DNA from: Saccharomycopsis fibuligera x Saccharomycopsis cf. fibuligera
Taxonomy: Eukaryota; Ascomycota; Saccharomycetes; Ascoideales; Saccharomycopsidaceae
Length of the DNA stretch: 64,000 bases
Assembly (NCBI GenBank): GCA_001936135.1
Contig: CP012816.1
Span: 3,035,501 to 3,099,500, forward strand
Reading direction: 5' to 3'
This document shows positions 1-11,827 of the stretch, piece by piece. How positions within the stretch are numbered: position 1 is the stretch's first letter; every line of letters starts with the position of its first letter. The position numbers and the translations under genes are program-made. Under the pieces are notes generated by a model. It saw only the letters and a list, made by a program, of their open reading frames with translations. It made no database searches and had not been told where the DNA came from.

Positions 1-606
1 GTTTAAACCAGTCACCGCGACTCGATGGTAGTCTGCGGTGGCTTTAAAAATAATATTCTTGCCGTACTTGCCTATTACCTCGTTGAACAAGGCACCTGTG
101 GGAATCTAAAGAATAGGTTAGTAGAAGAAAAGCAACTAATGTGCATCACAAAAATCAAATTATTGGGATATACATACAGGCACGTCAGAAGCAGAAAAAA
201 TCTGGACTTTATCATTTTGACTCGAAATCCAAGTCCAGATGAATTGCTTCATCAAGTCATCTAATTTTACTGCATCGCCTAAATGCTGTTGAGCAAATTG
301 CCATACTCGATCAATACAAGTGCCTTAGGATTATCCATGTTAGTAAACAAGCTTGGTGCAAAAGTGATAGTCAATTGAAACAAGTTGTAGGCCTGTTCAC
401 AAGCCTTTGCATTTTCGATCATATATTGATCATATTACCAAACAACAACAGCCCCGTGCGGATGTTATACCATAAAAGAGTTTCTTTTCTGGAGCGAAAA
501 ACATCAATTTGACACCAAAATAGCAGATTGGCTTACCTGAAAAACCATCAAACGCGATGTTCTCAAGGATATCATCCACCAAAGCATCTGGTGATATACT
601 TGACAT
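1..606 (-). CDS. TFC3: TFC3, TFIIIC largest (tau138-type) subunit, 5' part only, two introns
   Basis: Partial gene running off the left edge; exons 606-537, 323-178 and 105-1. Intron 1 (536-324) has donor GTAAGC, a perfect TACTAAC branch site (345-339) and the first downstream AG as an AAG acceptor. Intron 2 (177-106) has GTATGT, TACTAAC (123-117) and TAG. Splicing gives one open frame of 107 codons starting MSSISPDALVDDILENIAFD. Exon 1 is 70 nt; as I recall, the yeast TFC3 gene (YAL001C) also has a 70-nt first exon, and its N-terminus (YPDELVQIVSDKIA) aligns over the junction with a following tryptophan-containing helix. The family binds the B box of tRNA genes in the nucleus and recruits RNA polymerase III factors. 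No single exon is long enough for an ordinary ORF finder. Identity rests on about 60 N-terminal residues plus intron position, so it is good but not certain. Confidence 0.75.
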
Positions 607-1029
607 CGTGATAGTAATGAGGCAAAAATAACAGAGTATCTATGTTCTCCTCGAAGAGCTCTGCTTTATGCGAAGGCGCGACTGTTTTAATTTGTCTTAT
701 TTTCTTTTATTTTATTTTTATTTTATTTTTATTTTATTTTTATTTTGGACTTGCTTTGCGCTTCTGCATGAGTGAATGATACATACATATTGATGCATAA
801 CAATACATGATACATACTGTGCGCATTTTCAACATCTCCAAGTGAGCGTGAATATGAATATATTGGGTTCTTAACGTAGGCAGTGCTTTTCCCAAGTGAC
901 CAACCAACTCCAAATGGAATTGCGATTTTGAAAGCTACAGACATAAAAACACTTTTTGAGCATATGCTCAAATTTTAATCAATACTTCTAAAAATGAATG
1001 TTAATTAACTATAACCATTATCCATCATC
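607..1029. other. TFC3 upstream / OXP1 downstream spacer
   Basis: 423 bp between two minus-strand genes, so it holds the TFC3 promoter and the OXP1 3' end. It contains a TTTTA-type microsatellite at about 705-746. An 80-codon minus-strand open frame here (729-971) has no protein-like features. No clear TATA box or other site recognised. Confidence 0.6.
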
Positions 1030-4000
1030 TTAATTGGTGTACTGCGTTTCATGACGCTGTGTCACGGAACCCGTACCCACAAAACGGAAACTTGGATGTA
1101 ACTGTTCCTTCTTCTTGGTGATCCTTTGACCACTGGCAGGAACAATCTCAGGATTTTCAATTAGCTCAGAAAAGCTATCCCCATCACTGCTTGGCGTTTC
1201 TGGCTCACCAAAACCCCCGCCTCCAGGGGTTTGTAAAATTATTCGATCACCAGCACTCAAGCTCACGGAATTTTTGCCTCCAATGTTCACTTCCTTGGTC
1301 TCTAAATATTTACCACTTACCGGATCAAAAATTTGCCTTATCCACAAATTCAACCCTGTAGCACCAGGCTTACCGCCTTTTATTCCATTAGGAGCATGAA
1401 CACGACGCTCTGATAAAATTGAGGCTTGAAGTGCGGTTCTAAATTCAATGTCTCTGTAGGCTCCGTTACCTCCTTTGTGTAAGCCATTACCTCCGGAATT
1501 TTGCCTGATTGAAAATTCTCGAAGTAGGACAGGATATCGTTTTTCAAAAACTTCCACATCTGTCATTTTGGTATTTGTCATATTAACGTGTACTGCCGAA
1601 ACACCATCCCATGTCGGTCCAGCACCATGACCTCCAGCAATTGTTTCATAGTATCCAAAACCTTTTAGATAACTTGACTTATCTTCAGAATTTCCTCCAG
1701 TACCAAAAGTGAAATTATTGCAACACCCTTGAGAATCTGCCATAGCTCCAAAAGCCTTGAAAACCACATCAGTGATTCTTTGTGAGGTTAGAACATTACC
1801 AGCAACCACAGCTGCATTTAATGAAGGATCCAATAAAGAGCCTTTAGGTATAATGATTTGTAATGGTCGGAGGAAGCCCTGGTTCAACGGAATATCCTCA
1901 TTGACTAAACATCTTAGGCAATATATAATAGCAGAATAAGTTATAGCTTTTGGAGCATTTAAGTTACCGTAAACTTCTTGACTGGTTCCGCTAAAATCTA
2001 GAATTGCTTTGCCTTTGCTCTTATTAATGGTTACTTTTAATTTAATTCTGGAACCATCATCCATAAAGTCTTCAGCCTCTAAGACGTCCGAATCTAACCT
2101 CTTGAGGAGTTTTTCTACAGTACTTTCAGCATTAGCTTGAATGGCTTCCATGTAAACAAGCACTGTTTTGAGACCAAACTCAGCAAGAAGTTGAGTAAGA
2201 AGAGATATTCCCTTTTGGTTTGCCGCTGCTTGAGCTTTTAGGTCACTGAGATTATCGGATAGTTTTCTTGTGCCAGAACAGCCTGGGTACTTTGCTGGAT
2301 CTTCAAATAATAACTCTGTCATTCTCTTATCCTGAAACTTACCATCTCTAATCAAAAGCTCAGAATATATAACAGCTCCTTCTTGCCAAAGTTCTTTGCT
2401 ATTTGGAGGCATGCTTCCTGGTAAAATAGAGCCAATATCGCTATGATGGGCCCTAGATGCTAAATAAAAGACAATTTGCCCATTTTCATGAAAGACTGGA
2501 GTAAGAACGGTTATATCAGGTAAATGCGTGTTGCATACTGGATGATTACCAACAAGGACATCACCTGGTTTTAATTTACCAGCCCATAGATTGGACTGGT
2601 ACTTGACAAAAGTACTCATACTGCCTAAATGCACTGGGATATGTGGCGCGCTAGCAATCAAGTTTGCATCAGCATCAAATAGAGCACAACTAAAATCTAA
2701 GCGCTCTTTGACATTGGTAGATACTGCAGTTTTTTGCAACGAGTGACCCATTTGCTCAGCAATGTCGATAAAGCGGTGACCAAATATTGATAGCAAAATT
2801 GGGTTAACAGTAATCTGTTCATCAGCAGTGAAAATTTCCTTTTTTCCGTTGGATTTATTCAAACGATTGATGACGATATGGGTTTGCAAAATAATTGCTT
2901 CCGCATTTGGCGGAACGACGTTTGTTTGAGTACCATCAGCGATAATTGCTGGCCCAAATAGTTTTGTTCCTATGTCAAGAGCTTCCAATTTGTATACTGG
3001 TGTAGGTATAGGTTTTCCTTCAAAATAAACATTCTGCAGGAAAACAGCCTTGTTCTTTGCAATTTCTTTTATCCTCTTACCACACTCCAAGTTTAAAATT
3101 TGATCATCAACAGACTGTTGCTCAAAGCTATGAGTTTTACCAATAGCCCTGACTCTTATATCATCAACAATAACTTCTTTATCATCAAACTTGAAACCGA
3201 ACTCGCTCAAGTGCAAGTCAACAAACTTTTTTTCGTAATTTGAGATGGAAAAGTGCGCATCATCGGTTATTGTCATCAAAGAAGACTCGGTACCCTTGTA
3301 TCTCAAGTTCAAGTATTTCTCAAAGGCAACATCAGTTATTCCCTGAGCTTTCAAATTTCTGGCTGCCTTCTCTACTAATTTATCAAAAACTTTAATAATT
3401 GTTTGTTCGTTTTCACTTTTTAAAATTACTGATGAAGGTTCTTGAACTTCTTCAACCACATCAGCCATTGCCATTCCGTATGCCGATAGAACTGAAGAGT
3501 ATTTGTGGATCAACACAGTGTTGATTCCCAAGCTGTCAAAGGCAACGAAGCAACAGCACTGGCCACCGGCGCCTCCAAAAGAAACCAATCTGTGGTCTGC
3601 TAGAATATGTCCTCTTGACTCTGTGAGGGTTCTAATCGGTCTAGCCATTGATTCATTGGCAACGTTCAAGAAGCCCTCCGCGACTTCGTAAACGCTCAAG
3701 TTCTTACCTGATTCTTTGTTGATAGCGTTTGTTAAGATGGTAAATTCCCTAAATGTTGCTTCCACGTCTAGCGATTCATTTTCGTTAGGGCCAAAAATTT
3801 TTGGAAAAAAATCGGGGACTAGTCGATTTAAGAGCAAGTTGGCATCTGTTATGGTCAAGTAGCCATTTTTTCTATAGCACACCGGCCCGGGATGGGCACC
3901 AGCGGATTCGGGACCTACTCTCATCAAGCCGTTCTCGTAAAATAATCTTGAGCCGCCTCCAGCAGCAATTGTGTTGATATCAAGCTGGGGTGACTGGATT

Positions 4001-5280
4001 GTTACCCCTGCGGTAGTGGTTTCAAGAACGTGCTCAAACTTTCCGGCGAATCTAGAGCAGTCTGTACTGGTGCCCCCAACATCCAAACCAACTAGAGGAA
4101 TCTTACGTTTCGTGTCATAACTGGTTTTAGCCAAGCCGACCACGCCGCCAGCAGGGCCAGACAATATTGCTTTTAGGCCCGAAAATTTGGAAGACTCGAT
4201 TAAGCCACCATCAGACTTCATAAATTGACATTCAATGCCGGTGAATTTGTGATCAGCTAAGGATTGGATGCCATCTTTGAGGCCGTCCTTGAAACTGTTC
4301 AAGTATTTCTTAATCTCGGGAGTCAAGTAAGCATCTGCAACAGAAGAGTTTGCTCTGGGTATAAACTTGATCATTGGGGACAACTCACAAGAGAGGGAAA
4401 TATGCTCGAAGCCGATTTCTCTGGCAATTGCGCCGACAAGCAACTCGTGATTAGGAAAAGTGAACGAATGAAGTAGGCATACAGCCACCGATTTTATGCC
4501 CGAATCATAAAGCAACTTCAATACGGTTTTGACTTTACGAGTGTCAGGCACTTTCAATATTCTGACAGTTTCCCCCGAGACCCCTTTGACGAGCAGCGGG
4601 TCTGCACCGACGCTGGTAAGCTTCTGATCAGGGTCTTCGGAATAATCTTCTAGAGTAACTCTCTCGTCAACTTCGACCACGGAATCATAAATCGCGTCCG
4701 GGCGGTTGATCTGCAAGTCGAAAATCCTGGGTCTAGTTTGGTTGCCAATGATCAAGGAGTCCTTAAAGCCCTTGGTGGTGACGAACGCACACCGTTCACC
4801 CTTGCGCTCGAGGAGCGCATTGGTGGCGACAGTGGTACCTAACTTGAGCGACTTGACTAAGGAGGTGTCTAGCGGAACGTTTCTCGGGATACTTTTGCCG
4901 GTAGCGTATTCCAAGACCCTTCTAACCCCCTCAATGTTTGCGTCCTTGTAGTGCAATGGGTCTACAGAGAGGAGCTTGAAGATGTAGTCTGGCTTCCCAG
5001 GGATGAAGGCAACGACATCAGTGAAAGTGCCACCGCGCTAGAAAAACATACACTTGTGTTAGTCACGCATACATGCAATTTCGAACAGAGGACCATGCGA
5101 GTGGTGAACGAGCCACTGCCTGAGACTATTCCGCTATCATGGGCGAGAAAGTATCATCATCAACATGACGGCAAAAAAGCGGCAAGCCGCTCGTAGTGCA
5201 CAAGCAGCAGAGAAGGGGATAAGATGGGACGGTTGCAAACGTACGTCAATGGCAATGCTAATGCTGGCGGGCGAAACCAT
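1030..5280 (-). CDS. OXP1: 5-oxoprolinase (ATP-hydrolysing), one intron near the 5' end
   Basis: Cytosolic enzyme of glutathione turnover: opens 5-oxoproline to glutamate with ATP. Exons are 5280-5245 (12 codons, [12 protein letters not shown]) and 5037-1030. The intron (5244-5038, 207 nt) has donor GTACGT, branch variant GACTAAC (5064-5058) and acceptor CTAG. Splicing restores the ASKHA phosphate-loop motif IAID|RGGTFTD, which a start inside exon 2 would lose. The product is about 1347 residues (yeast Oxp1 is 1286). The N-terminal hydantoinase A half shows [19 protein letters not shown] and [10 protein letters not shown]. The C-terminal hydantoinase B half shows [32 protein letters not shown] and [10 protein letters not shown]. 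One difference from yeast: [11 protein letters not shown] where Oxp1 has NHPDIGGTHLPD. Co-oriented with TFC3 downstream. Confidence 0.95.
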
Positions 5281-5565
5281 AGCTAAGCGCAGATATGGGG
5301 AAGAACAGGCGCGATATACTGCGAGCTGTATGGCCAGAAGCGGTGTTGGAGCAGGCCACTCAATGTGTTTCTGTTGCTGGAAGAAGAATATCTGTTTGGC
5401 GCTGAGCGGTTGTGGTGATAGTTGTCTCCTGGCCGCCAGCACTGCTGTGCACTGTGGCATTCTGGGGAAGGGCATATCGTGCGATCGCCTGCGGGGGGCC
5501 GCCCGCCCAAGATATCATATGACACAGACATATAGCCACAGCCAGCGACAGACGAGACAGAAAGG

Positions 5566-5650
5566 CATATATACACATATATATATACACATATACACAT
5601 ATATATATACACATATACACATATATATATACACATATATATATACACAT
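5566..5650. repeat. TATA/CACA compound microsatellite
   Basis: About 85 bp built from alternating ATATAT and ACACAT units, roughly periodic at 12-20 bp. It lies about 300 bp upstream of the OXP1 start. Confidence 0.9.
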
Positions 5651-7035
5651 TTTTCGACATATATGGATGGTGCGGACAGACACGTAGCCATGTGTATAGC
5701 CTGAGTGCTTCGCGCCCGTTTGGAGCTACGGCCGGCAGAGCCTTCAGAGCCTCCCAGTCAGTAGTACCTTGCGGAATATTGGCTTCGCGAGCTGTCTCAG
5801 ACAGGCTGCTATCGGCCCTTGGCCAAACCAGACGCCGGCAGAGAGGCTCGCAAACAAGAAATATTTGCGGTTCGTCGAAGCGAGGCACATTTCCACAGAC
5901 CTGCTAGGCCTGCTCGGAGTGCTTTATGTTCTGTGTTGTCCACTGCGGCGAGCGACTGTGCCATACACAATCTCAATATATATACGTGTGTGTGTGGGAC
6001 TTGGTCTCTGCATAGACAGAAACACGATCCATTAACGCCCGCCCAGTGTCAGATAGAGCAGCAGGCAGCCAGCAGATGCTCGCTGATCCATTAGAACGCC
6101 AGCAGGACTGTGTTTCTTGGTGTTCAGCACATACAACCGAGTCTCGAAACAGAGGTCCACCGGCGCCTCCATCTACGCAGAACCGCACGTAGTCGGAGAA
6201 ACAGCTTGCGTCAGACGCAGCAGAACCAGGTTGGGAAAAAAGCACCAATCGCTACAAGTCGTCGCTTTCTCTTTTCCTCCGCAGGGAAGCAGGACCATAA
6301 TCTCCAATTTCACCTTCATTTCATATTGTTTTCGGTCGCCGGCATTGTGGCATATTGTTTCGCTCTCCTGTCTGGACCGGTGTCACCTGTAGAACTGGTT
6401 TTGAAAAATAATTTGTTTCAAAACGGAAAGCATATGTGTGCGCTCTACTCTGGCTTTACGTAGCTACCATATGGAACGCCAGGATCTGTCTGTATACAGC
6501 TAGCCAACCAACGGGCCTTCACCATTATGCTGCACTGTTCCACAAACAATAAATTAAGCCTGCCACATAGGGCAAAAAGGAACTTGGTTCTGCTGTGGTG
6601 CGCAGCAGTTGGGATTGCATTACTGCATCCATGGCATCCAAGAGCTCATGTGCTTTGTCAAGCCAAAGTATCTGCAAAAGCCTACTCTGTAAATATGTGT
6701 GTGTATATAGGCGTAGGCATATTGATGTACACCATTAGACTCACCTACTTGATCTGGAATTCAAGGAAGACGCTCCCTTTTGGCTGCACAGAGGATACGT
6801 TACCTTTCCGTTTTAGGTCTAGCGTGCTGTACTACCACCATGACGCAGCCATTTACACAGCTCTAGCGGCAATCCTTCGGTTTTACGCTCTGCTAGTTTC
6901 ACATTCCTTTGCTGATACTGCATTAACTAAATTGGCCGTTAAGCCAAATACAACTTCAGCCTGTGTTGAACCTACCTGGTTCTCCAAAACCTTTAGTAAT
7001 GTTTTGTGCTCCTCCAAGCACGTACCGGCAGCACG

Positions 7036-7082
<47 letters not shown>
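7036..7082. repeat. Poly(A) tract, 47 A
   Basis: Uninterrupted run of 47 A, followed by an A/G-rich tail. A second A run of about 23 lies at 7460-7482 after three AAAAAAGC units. Both sit in the gene-free region; no target-site duplication or retroposed sequence is visible beside them. Confidence 0.9.
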
Positions 7083-7084
<2 letters not shown>

Positions 7085-7695
7085 AAAAAAAAAGAAGAAA
7101 AAATTGGTGCATATATAGGGAAAATCGTTCAGCTTTACATGCAGATACCCAGATAAAAAAATTTTTTTTTGATTTTGTTCGCGAGCCGTTTTGTTTGCTG
7201 GCCTACCCAATGGTGCGGTGTGGCATTTGCTCCTGGTGTAGCGCGATAGTCAAGCACCAAGGCTCCGGCGCTGGGCCAGCAGTTGGGCATGACTCTGCGA
7301 GTCGGCACTAGCTCGTAGGCCACGCTTGCAATGACGGCAAGGTTTGCCAGGAATAATCTTGTGCGATAGTCGCGACCTTAGGAGTCACATCTGTGCTAAT
7401 ATAGTATGTTTTTAGCAGGAAAGTATAAGCTATCTAAAAAAGCAAAAAAGCAAAAAAGCAAAAAAAAAAAAAAAAAAAAAAATCACCGCAACGCAAACAC
7501 AAAAGACTAGCAGGCGCTCTTTACCAGCAAGGCGCTCGTTCGAAGGCGCACCCTCGCTTCGTGGCCAGTCTGCTATGATTTTGCCCTGTTACTTGTAGCG
7601 TTCACTTTTGAAAGATGGATGGCCCAGAAATAATCGACCTTCACCGATAAAATGCTGTATAGCATCTACAGTATGGCAGTACACCTACATGCACG

Positions 7696-7728
7696 CACAC
7701 ATACATACATACATACGTACATACATAC

Positions 7729-7758
<30 letters not shown>
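7696..7758. repeat. (CATA)n then (TA)n microsatellite
   Basis: About eight CATA units with one CGTA variant, followed by about 13 TA dinucleotides. A simple-sequence length polymorphism candidate. Confidence 0.9.
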
Positions 7759-7759
<1 letters not shown>

Positions 7760-8226
7760 CATATTCATATATACACATATACATATTGCGCTACAGCACC
7801 AACTACGACAGTCCCACGCTATAAATTGTCACCGCTAGTGTTTGTGTGCCGCTCAGAATAGTCCCGTGGTTTCACACTGATGAAACCGCAAACTCAATAT
7901 ACGTAGGTGCCCTTTGACAGCATGTCGCCCGCCACGGTAATTCTCGTCAGTGCCACAGAAACATCATATCTCGCCAACCAGGAGAAAGTTCACCGGAGGC
8001 TTATTTCATCTTTATAGTTTGCCATGTGGCATATGCTGAAACATTAAAGACGAAAAGACCCATTCTCTGCTCACACACACCCGGCCCAGACTGGACTGGG
8101 CAGGCACTGTCCGTGGTTACCACCAAGCACGGCTGGGTTGGGAAAGTCGACTTCAAAGCGTTATATATATAGCGTTGCGCACAATAGCGGAAACGCACTT
8201 GGGCCATGCCATACACCAGGATACTA

Positions 8227-8270
8227 TGCAGTCACACGCAGTCACACGCAGCCACAGGCGCGTGACTGCA
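8227..8270. repeat. Tandem decamer inside a 9-bp inverted repeat
   Basis: GCAGTCACAC occurs twice in tandem followed by a degenerate third copy, and the 9-bp arm TGCAGTCAC (8227-8235) is matched by GTGACTGCA (8262-8270). It lies about 750 bp upstream of the permease gene. Role unknown. Confidence 0.7.
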
Positions 8271-8657
8271 TCACGGTGCGCGCCAGGGTGGTTTCCCGGT
8301 ACAAAACAGAACGCTGCAGATCAACCAGATCAGCAGCTTTAGTATGGCAAATATGCGAAACAAAGTTTCGGCCTCAGATCTGCATCTCGGAAACGCACAC
8401 TACAGCATGCATCTCAGATTGAATCCTGCAGGCGTGCATGCGACAAGAAAACTTTTTTTTTTCTCAATTTTGTAGTTCTCTTCCTGTGGTTCTAGTACGT
8501 TGTGCTTCTGGCCTTGATATGTGAGACTGCTACTGCTAGTCTGACTTTTTTCTCTATTTTTTTTGTGTTTTAATTTCTCTGCTTTAATTGCGACGTTTCC
8601 CTTATAACTTGCCTGAAATTTCATCCTCGAGATATATATTCTTCTTCTGCCTCTTTT

Positions 8658-8659
<2 letters not shown>

Positions 8660-8694
<35 letters not shown>
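8660..8694 (+). promoter_or_regulatory. Poly(dT) tract upstream of the permease gene
   Basis: Run of 35 T ending 321 bp before the permease ATG. Long poly(dA:dT) tracts exclude nucleosomes in yeast promoters; similar T runs on the coding strand precede several other plus-strand genes here. Confidence 0.6.
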
Positions 8695-9015
8695 CTAATT
8701 GTTTCGTTTCGTTTCGTTATTTGCTCGTGTTTCGTGGGCTTCTCCTTGCTGTAGGCATTTGGTGTTTGTTTCTGGTTTATTCTTTGGTAAAAAAAATCTG
8801 TCGCACCACTCTTTATCCTCCTGCCCTGCTCAACTTCATTTCATCGTATTTCTGTTTTGCAAACCAGAAAAGTTCAGCCTTGATTGTGCCAAAGTGCAGG
8901 CTCCGAATACCAAGTACTGACAGTCCTCCCGGGAACAAAACACCCTTCAAAGTGGTCAACATATACAACAGAATAGACGTCAAACGCCAAGAAGTTCAAA
9001 TAGCGACCGTTTCAA

Positions 9016-10626
9016 ATGGCGGCTTACAATAATATGGAGTTAAGCAACATAATTATCAGCGACGCTGACCACAAACAGGTTCTCAGCTTGTCCAGCCAAG
9101 AAAGAAATAAAGAACACTACAGTCTCCATGACCGCTCTTTACTCAATGAGTTCGGCAACAACAATTACGACGATATATACCTTTCCAAAGAAACAAAGAA
9201 ACTCAGGGTGAACGAACTCGCGCAAAAATACAATGTCAACCACAGCAAGTTGATGAGAAAGATAGATTTGTACTTGATCCCGTCGTTCACACTTCTTGTC
9301 TTCATTTCCTTCTTGAACAAGTCGTCCTTTGGGTTGCTCTTGATGTCGGGAATCACCAAAACCTACAATATCGACATGCTCCAATTCTCTGGCTGCTTTG
9401 CTGCTTTTTACGCTCCATACTGCATTTTCCAATTCTTTTCCAACTACATCCTTAAAAAAGTCAGAGCTCATTTCTGGATCGCATTCTCGGTGCTATTCTA
9501 TGGGGCGATTTGTTTTGCCAGCGGCTTTTCTAAAACGTTTGGCGCATTCATTGCTTGCCAATGTTTGCACGGTCTTTTCCAAGCCGGTTCAGAGACCGCA
9601 GTGTATTACATCTTGGCCCATTACTATAGCCAAAAAGAAGCACAGCGTCGTTTTAGTGCCATCTACTCTGCTTCCTGTATTGGTGGTATGGTCAGTGCTT
9701 TGATTGACTACGGTTGTACTGCCCATTTGCAGGGCAAGAATGGTTATGAAAGCTGGAGATGGCTCTTGATCATCGAGGGCTGCATCACGATGTTTAGTGC
9801 ATTTATTATTTTCTTCACATTGCCCGATTTCCCGGAAGGCGCAAGATTCTTGAATGACGATGAAGCAATTTTCCTTGTGAAGAAATTGGAAATCTACACT
9901 GGCAAATCCGGCTATAACTTGGAATTTTCTCTCAGAGAAACTTTGAAGGTGGTTATCGACCCGCTCGTTTGGCTTCCCGGGGTGATTTGCTTCTGCTTTG
10001 CCTTTGTGGTGATCGGCCTCACCAATATCGATCCTCTTTTCATTAGTATGATTGGGTATACCGGCTTAGAAGCCAAGAGAAGAGTTATTTACCCATGGAT
10101 CTTGGCTTTTGCCTGGTCCAATTTGTGCTCTTGGGTTTCTGATTTTTTCCAAATCCGTTTCCCAGTAATTTTGACCAACATCTCTCTCATCGAGATTGGC
10201 GGGATTCTTATTGCTGTTGATTTCAATATCCAGATCCACGATAAATTGAAGTATGCTGCATCGTTTATCTTTTTTGCTGGCGGGTACGCTGCATTGCCAA
10301 TCTTGCTTTGCTGGTCCTCTTTGAACTTGGGTGGACATTTAAGAAAAAGTATTGGAATTGCCATGACTATCGCCTTCAGCAGTCTTGGTGGGTTGACCTC
10401 ATACTATGCTTTTATTTCCAATAAACCCCAATACAGACAAGGTGTCATTGTCGGTCTTACGTTGACCTCGCTTTCCATTGTCTTAACATGTGTCTACGTT
10501 GTCTACCTTTACAGGGAAAACAAAAAGAAGAGAACGTCACAGTTCAAGGAAAAATTCGAACAGCTTTCCCAAAGAGAAAGAATTATTTTGGGTGACAAAT
10601 CGCCAAACTTTGACTACATGTATTGA
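9016..10626 (+). CDS. MFS permease, Dal5/allantoate (anion:cation symporter) family
   Basis: Plasma-membrane transporter of 536 residues, close to the family's usual length. After a hydrophilic N-terminus of about 85 residues come roughly twelve membrane segments, starting with a segment ending in FLNKSSFGLLL, which resembles the Dal5/Tna1/Seo1 first-helix signature. Further family signs are the second-helix region FAAFYAPYCIFQFF, the H-G-x-x-Q-A-G-S-E stretch in helix 4, and GYESWRWLLIIEG before helix 6. Family members carry allantoate, ureidosuccinate, nicotinate, biotin, pantothenate or dipeptides; the substrate cannot be read from sequence. The start is the first ATG (9016); an in-frame ATG at 9034 is possible. 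Leucine codons avoid CTG. Confidence 0.85.
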   Translation: MAAYNNMELSNIIISDADHKQVLSLSSQERNKEHYSLHDRSLLNEFGNNNYDDIYLSKETKKLRVNELAQKYNVNHSKLMRKIDLYLIPSFTLLVFISFLNKSSFGLLLMSGITKTYNIDMLQFSGCFAAFYAPYCIFQFFSNYILKKVRAHFWIAFSVLFYGAICFASGFSKTFGAFIACQCLHGLFQAGSETAVYYILAHYYSQKEAQRRFSAIYSASCIGGMVSALIDYGCTAHLQGKNGYESWRWLLIIEGCITMFSAFIIFFTLPDFPEGARFLNDDEAIFLVKKLEIYTGKSGYNLEFSLRETLKVVIDPLVWLPGVICFCFAFVVIGLTNIDPLFISMIGYTGLEAKRRVIYPWILAFAWSNLCSWVSDFFQIRFPVILTNISLIEIGGILIAVDFNIQIHDKLKYAASFIFFAGGYAALPILLCWSSLNLGGHLRKSIGIAMTIAFSSLGGLTSYYAFISNKPQYRQGVIVGLTLTSLSIVLTCVYVVYLYRENKKKRTSQFKEKFEQLSQRERIILGDKSPNFDYMY

Positions 10627-11014
10627 TGGGTTTTTTTTCGCGTTTATTACAATCTCTGTTTTCAGTCAATGATACCTCCTGTTCATATTTTCAAGATCAA
10701 GATCTAGGTATGTTCGCCGCCCGCTTTGTTATATTTGTTTTACTTCTACTTTTTAATTTTTCGTTGTTCCTTGCTATAAAATCAAGTTCTTACAATTGTT
10801 TTTCTTTTCCTTAGCACTTTACTAGACTTTTCAATTTCTGTTGTTTTTTGCTTTCATACATGTTTCTTTGCCGCTTTTCTTATCAACTAATGCTTGCATT
10901 TAAAATAGTACAAAAAAACACAAAAACTCAAGTTTTAGTATTCTCTGAGTTTCACGAGATTGCTTTACTGATTTTTGTATTTATAGTTCGAAGTTTTCTC
11001 TATTTTAATTTTTT

Positions 11015-11050
<36 letters not shown>

Positions 11051-11827
11051 CTCACTTTTTTTAGTGTGGAATAATTCCAAAGGTGATGTGGTCTACGTTT
11101 CTGTAATTTCTCTGTCATTATTGTCCCGCCAATGGCGAGTAAGATTTACGTAGTTTTTGCGAGTTATGGCATGGCGAGAGCCACAGAGAACTTTAGCTGC
11201 TATCGTGCCACTTTACCAGACAAGAGTTACATAGCATTGCTTCGCCAGTGGGCCTGCGCACCACGTTCAAAAAGATGAAATCCTCACAGAATACTGGCCT
11301 AGTTGCCAGGCACAAGGTTCGGTGAAGAATGCCGTCACCATAAATACAAGGAGCTCATTGTTCAGAACGAGATTGACGATGATAGACAATTAATGGGGTA
11401 TATGAATTGAAACTATGCCTGAGGAACAAACAACAAAGTATAATTATAAAGGGTCAGGGAAAAGAATAAAGACAACGGAAAAAAGCAGGGAATCTGGAAA
11501 AATCAAAGCGGATCACGTAAGACGATGGGGGAGGAACTAAACAGAACGTAGCAGAACTAGCAAAAATGAAAACCAGGGAAAAGCAAAGATGTATCAGAAA
11601 AAGAAATGCAAAAACAAAGACTAGCCAACAAAGAGAGAACAAAAACAAACAAACACAAAAAATACAAAAAAAAAAAAAACAAAAAAAACAGCAAAGCTGG
11701 CAGACAAAACGAGTCGTCAAAACTGAGGGAGCCGATGGAAACATCAACACAGCGACCAGGAGAAGTAAAGAAAACTATACAGGCAAACAGGACAGCAGTA
11801 GAAGGGCACTCTAGCGACACGCGAAAC
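10627..11827. other. Convergent spacer between permease and Rab GTPase gene
   Basis: 1.2 kb where two genes converge, so it should contain both 3' ends. T-rich on the plus strand up to about 11.1 kb, with a 27-T run at 11018-11044, and A-rich from about 11.4 to 11.7 kb. Open frames in the A-rich part are low-complexity lysine/asparagine or phenylalanine strings and not accepted. Nothing else recognised. Confidence 0.5.

Larger units (their letters stand above)
5281..9015. other. 3.7-kb gene-free region between OXP1 and the permease
   Basis: Divergent upstream region of OXP1 (minus) and the permease at 9016 (plus). Base composition between about 5.3 and 8.4 kb is visibly richer in G+C than most other spacers here. 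Open frames of up to 209 codons exist but are interrupted by microsatellites and poly-A, lack family motifs and overlap each other in several frames; I do not accept any as genes. The region holds several simple repeats (listed separately) and a small hairpin. An unrecognised non-coding RNA or very long promoter is possible. Confidence 0.55.

Noticed and set aside
5165-5704. 179-codon plus-strand frame over OXP1 exon 1
   Set aside because: Antisense to a supported exon and ends in a TATA/CACA microsatellite translated as Tyr/Ile/His repeats.
6527-7156. 209-codon plus-strand frame ending in poly-lysine
   Set aside because: The tail is just the 47-A run; the rest has no domain, signal or codon pattern of this clade.
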